From Larix kaempferi (taxonomy: Eukaryota > Streptophyta > Pinopsida > Pinales > Pinaceae), in NCBI GenBank assembly GCA_027924585.1, contig BSBM01000602.1, forward strand, positions 10,973,501-11,037,500: 64,000 nt of DNA, written 5' to 3'. The notes beneath the pieces were generated by a model. That model searched no databases and was not told the origin of the DNA. It saw only the letters and a program-made list of their open reading frames with translations. The position numbers and the translations under genes are program-made. Shown in pieces: positions 59,689-64,000 of the stretch. Within the stretch, counting starts at the first letter, position 1. The number at the start of each line of letters is the position of its first letter.

Positions 59689-59693
59689 GTACC
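59689..59693. other. Right target-site duplication GTACC
   Basis: Matches 41603-41607; followed by TTTGGCATGG, exactly as at the empty site in copy A. Confidence 0.95.
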
Positions 59694-62600
59694 TTTGGCA
59701 TGGTGAAAACAAAATGACGAGAGTTGAAAAGTAATCCTTAACTGGAGTGATGGCCGTCTTTAAGTTTTTGTTTGAACAAAGTTGTAAAGAGGATAAGTCT
59801 TCGGTTTTGATGTTGATAACAACTCAGTGATGAGTTAGGTTTGTAGGCAAAGATAATGTATAAGTTTAGTTTTTGCTTTGTTTTAACGAGGCTTCAAGTC
59901 TGCGTTGTTGTCACAAACCCAAATTTCTCGGTTAGTAAAAATGTGAATTTTACTGAAAAACTTTTCCTAGCAACCACTAAATCGGACAATATTTCCATGT
60001 TCGTACTGGCATTAATATGACGAAGAAGAATAAACATACGACCAATATGGAAGTGCACCTACTATCAATAATAAATGAATAGTTCCATTTATAAACTTAC
60101 TTACTTAAGCCACAATTTATACAATAATGATCATTCAACATGTTAAAACAACATGTCATGATTTGTTCTAGTCCTCTGGCTAATGATATGTATATGGAAA
60201 TATTACTTGTAACTCAGATTTAACCAACAATTTCCCAACAAACTGATCAATATATAAGAAAAATACTTCATCTAACCTATAGTACCATCAAGAATTCATT
60301 TGCCATTGTAGACCAAACATAAGAGGTCAAAATAATATTGATACAAGTCAACACAATATTGAATAATGCACAATTAAGGGACCATTAAAAGAAATGTTTT
60401 AATGCGATAACTAATGATAATTAAAAGATATATTCATAACAAAACTTATGTACTTCACTTTTTCTTTAACTAATGATGCATGGTCTCGATCATATCTTTT
60501 CAATAACACCATTATACGAATTAGCCCAAAAGCTTGCATTAGTGCCATCTCTACATTGAACCATTCCCTAAAACTCTTGCTCATTAAAAGAATAATACAA
60601 TTACCAGAAGGAAACGAAATATACAGAACACAACTAATAAGCACAACATTTATGAACTCATGAGCATCCAAGAAGGTGTACACAACCAAGGAACATATAA
60701 AGGAGACACCAAAATACCGTGGTTCACCCCCAACTTGGGCTACGTCCACAAAACCTGTCAATTTATTATTCATCAAATCAAATCGAAAGGTACAAAAATT
60801 GCAACACTGATGTTGTTTTCCTCTAACTTGAATCTCCCTTCAAAGCTAAAAATTATCATGTTTACCTTATAGTAATATATTATCTAATTATATCTTTACT
60901 CGGATTAATAATAAATACCCCTTTTTACTTCATTCGTTGGAATGACTAAGTATTATCATACTTATAATGAATTCTAGTTTGCCTATATTTATAAAGTAAT
61001 TGCATAACCTTCTTAATATGAAATAAGATATCTTTTCAACTTTATATATATAAAATATTTGCATAACTTTTTATTATGAAATAACATATCTTATCATCGT
61101 ATATATATGTAAAACAAAGTCTAGTAAATGGATAAAAGGTCATAATGTAAAGGACTTATACATATGCGTATCTCTGGCATATCTATATATGTATAGTCTT
61201 TAAAAGACTGAGAATATTTTATCATGAAATAATATTGATCTAAATGTATAGATATGTTTTTATATAAGTTGAGGTCCTAACTTAGGATCTAAAACATTTA
61301 GCCTATAACCAAAAAGACATGCGATGATCCTGTTTAAGTGTAATAACTCAAATTTATAAAGAAGGTAACTTCAGAAATGATGGTGTCGGTTATTAGAAAT
61401 AAAAAAATATAGATCTAAAAGAAATCTATATGAAGACGTGATGACAAAAAGAACCACGGAAAATGCATTGGAAATGATGATACGTAAAGGTAAGGAATTC
61501 TTGGTCGCAGTCTTCGCATAAAGGGAGAAACACGATACTACACTATTCAGCCAATATATAAAGAGGGTTCTCAGTTATTTTCAAGTTGCCAAGGTTGGAA
61601 TACATTCAGGGATTTTTAACAAACTTAGACAAACTATGAATTAACATATTAATTCAATGCAGGAAAATCGCTATCACTCAAGGTAACTTAGCAATAAAAG
61701 CTATCAGCAGGATTCGTACTCAGGAAGTTGTTCTTCTACGAATTCTAAATAAAGATATGTATAATTGACTGCATATGATTTAAATGCAGATCTATTACAA
61801 AAATAAAGAAGAAGCATCAATCCATAATCTTCTACGATCTCTTGGTGCAAAAGTATGCATATTTATAACAACGTTTTTATGGTGATAAAAAAAATACAAT
61901 AGAAACTCAATATACAGATCTTGCGATTTCGATGTAGCCTAAAATGCAATGATCCTAAGTGTCTTCATTCAGTATAAGCAAAGTTTTCTCTATGCTAGCA
62001 GATCCAAAACGAAATCCGCACATACCAACATAAATTTATTTAAGCTATCTAAAAACTGTAATATGCATTTTCCAACAGATATCTATCTAAATCGTGGCAG
62101 TACCAAGATACACCCATACTCTAAGCATATCATAAAAACTTAAGGCGGCAGGAGAAATAACTCAGAGATATTCCTTGTCTTCTTCTTTCAATCATTTTAC
62201 TACACAGAGCAGTAAAGAAGCAACCCTACAACTTAAACCAAAATGGACCCCATGCTCTCTCTCCTTCCATGCGTAGCACACTCAGTTTTGTCAGGTGAAC
62301 CTCCCAAACGTATCTATACTCTTTTGACAACCCACGCCTAAACATCAACTTGATTCCCTCAATAGAATTCTTTCTAAACTCAGGGTCTCTATTCTCGAGA
62401 TCGTAGAGGTGAATAAGAACTTGATTTCCTTGCTGTCAGAACCGCAGAGCTAGAATTTCATACAATATGAAATTGCAAAAATACCACTTTGGGGATCGGC
62501 TGCTAGCTGTCCCTCTCCCTACTATACAAATCAACAGAGATTTAAATCCCTTTGACAACCCCGTATTAACACGGGTTAGGACATCAATCACATAAAGAAG

Positions 62601-63085
62601 CTACTAGAATTCCAATTCGAAGGTGCAGAGGTCGAGCTCCCCGAGCGGTCTCCCCTTACTTACAGCGGTCCATAAAACTAATGATAGTTCCCTCTCTTCC
62701 CTTTCCCTTCGGTCCGCATTACACGAGATCAGTTCTTCATAAGAAGGCTGAGTCCTTTCCCCATAGTGGTGACAAATGGTGAAAGCAATTCGACACATGG
62801 CTGGCCTAAGATGAGGCAAGAAGGCGGCAACAGGGAGTGTAGGATTTCTACGTTTCTATACTAAGACAGATGACAGTTCTAAAAAATATCCTGGAACCAA
62901 ATGGTGACCGAGCTTAGATCCCACACTCCACTAAGGGAGCCAAACTTGCTGAATTTGCACCCTATATTCCTCCACGAGATCTTTGACCAAACTTGGTCAT
63001 AATTACAAAACTTTGTAATTAAAATTTAACATAAAGTATTTTGCCAATAAAATAATAATTTCAGAAATTGGGTAGGTGACATACA
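59689..63085 (-). repeat. Gypsy LTR copy B, inner part (right of the LARD insertion)
   Basis: Matches 11006-14457. Relative to copy A it lacks 44 bases near 60018 and 12 bases near 62294. It ends GGTGACATACA next to the polypurine tract at 63086-63097. AT-rich and without genes. Confidence 0.88.
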
Positions 63086-63120
63086 TCCCCCCTTAAGTCT
63101 CAACATCGTCCTCGATGTTG
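63086..63120 (-). other. Polypurine tract and hairpin of Gypsy copy B
   Basis: CTTAAGGGGGGA on the minus strand at 63086-63097, then the CAACATCG-TCCT-CGATGTTG hairpin at 63101-63120, identical to copy A. Confidence 0.75.
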
Positions 63121-63121
63121 G

Positions 63122-64000
63122 TCAATCACTCTCTGAGTGTTCCTGAAACAGAGTTGGGTATGCTGCCTGCATACTACTCTCCAACTCCTAGGTTGCCTCT
63201 TCCGGGCTAAGGTGCTTCCATTGCACCTTCACTTGCTCAATGGTGCGATTCCGGAGCAGAGTTTTCCTCTTTTCGAAGATACAGTCCGGTTCCACCTGAA
63301 AATCTTTGTCTTGTCCCACCTGTACATCATTCCAGTTTATAACATGAGTAGCATCGTGTACATACTTATTTAAAAATGATATATGAAAAACATTATGTAT
63401 TTTTAAATTTGGTGGCAAGGCCAGTTGGTATGCCATTGGTCCAACCTCGGACAATATTTCAAAAGGACCACAATACCTGGATGCCAACTTGGCACAGCTT
63501 CCCAATTTCAATGAACTCTTTTTCGGTCTTACCTTGAGGAACACATGTTCACCAACCTGGAACTCTTTATGAGTCATTTTTAAATCTGCTTGACTCTTTT
63601 GCCTATCTTGGGCAACTTTTAAATTTCCTTGTACTTGTTTCACAATTAGTTCTAACTCCTGCAATAATTCAGGTCCTAAAACAACTCTATTTACTGGGTC
63701 ATTCCAAAAAACAGGTGTATCACATTTCCTACCATAAATAATTTCAAATGGGCTAAGTCTAAATGATGCATGATAATGGTTATTATATGCAAATTCTGCT
63801 AAGTGTAGGTAGTCTTCCCACTTACCAGGCTGATCCTTAACATATATCCTCAGTAAGTCTTCTAAAACTTGATTCACCCTTTCTGTCTCTCCATCCATTT
63901 GTGGATGAAATGCTGTGCTGAAATTTAAGGTTGTATTCAACCCTTTAAACAAATATCTCCAAAAGTTTCCAGTAAATTTAGAGTCACGGTCTGAAATTAT
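63122..64000 (-). pseudogene. Gypsy integrase C-terminal part and tail, copy B (cut by window end)
   Basis: Matches 14494-15372. The frame is open from 63952 to 63188 and reads through to HLSPEEAT because the TAA of copy A is still CAA here. It then meets TAG where Trp is expected. The catalytic Glu region reads QMDGETERVNQ instead of QTDGQTERVNQ, keeping the Glu. The rest of pol lies beyond the window. Confidence 0.88.

Larger units (their letters stand above)
30697..64000. repeat. Segmental duplication, copy B (interrupted, continues past window)
   Basis: It matches bases 1-15372 in the same orientation. The match is continuous except for 41608-59693, which is the LARD array plus one target-site repeat. 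The window ends inside the integrase region, so the true length is unknown. Confidence 0.93.

Overview
The window reads as intergenic DNA from a large, repeat-rich seed-plant nuclear genome. Evidence is the plant-type LTR retrotransposons primed by initiator-Met tRNA, an L1-type LINE with a DUF4283/zinc-knuckle ORF1, plant telomere-like CCCTAAA motifs, and the first exons of a NIP-type aquaporin gene. A gymnosperm is a reasonable guess from the long LTRs and sparse genes, but nothing here proves it. There is no prokaryotic or organellar signature, and I found no rRNA, tRNA or CRISPR.

Layout. (1) 1-4575: CT-rich, telomere-like minisatellite. (2) 4576-5592: a 374-bp LTR, Met-tRNA primer site, leader and A tracts of a truncated LTR element (+). 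(3) 5593-8772: a LINE on the minus strand, truncated at both ends and broken by stops. (4) 8902-8987: RNase H-like scrap on the + strand. (5) 8988-18116: a minus-strand Ty3/Gypsy element with one 5.47-kb LTR, a decayed pol and a truncated gag. (6) 18117-30650: AT-rich spacer holding a 57-bp-arm foldback, NIP aquaporin exons 1-3, a duplicated exon-like cassette and tandem repeats. (7) 30697-64000: a second, near-identical copy of bases 1-15372, running off the window end.

The second copy carries a large extra insertion at 41608-59688: a tandem LTR-internal-LTR-internal-LTR array of a non-autonomous, LARD-like retrotransposon (LTR about 4.14 kb, internal 2825 bp, no pol). It is flanked by the 5-bp target duplication GTACC, and the empty site is preserved in the first copy at 11006-11010. 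The order of events is therefore: minisatellite and nested old elements, then duplication of the block (or a haplotype joined twice in assembly), then insertion and tandem expansion of the LARD-like element.

How the parts relate: the LARD-like element shares with the Gypsy element its orientation, Met-tRNA priming (seen directly only in the LARD), similar LTR termini, and a polypurine tract next to a small hairpin whose stem varies in a compensatory way. This suggests mobilisation by a Gypsy relative. None of the retroelement coding regions here is intact. The only cellular gene I can support is the 5' part of the aquaporin gene, which is either a fragment or a gene with a very long repeat-filled intron. 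I see no complete new functional system. The most notable items are the tandem LARD array with its empty site, the telobox/GAGA minisatellite and the aquaporin remnant.
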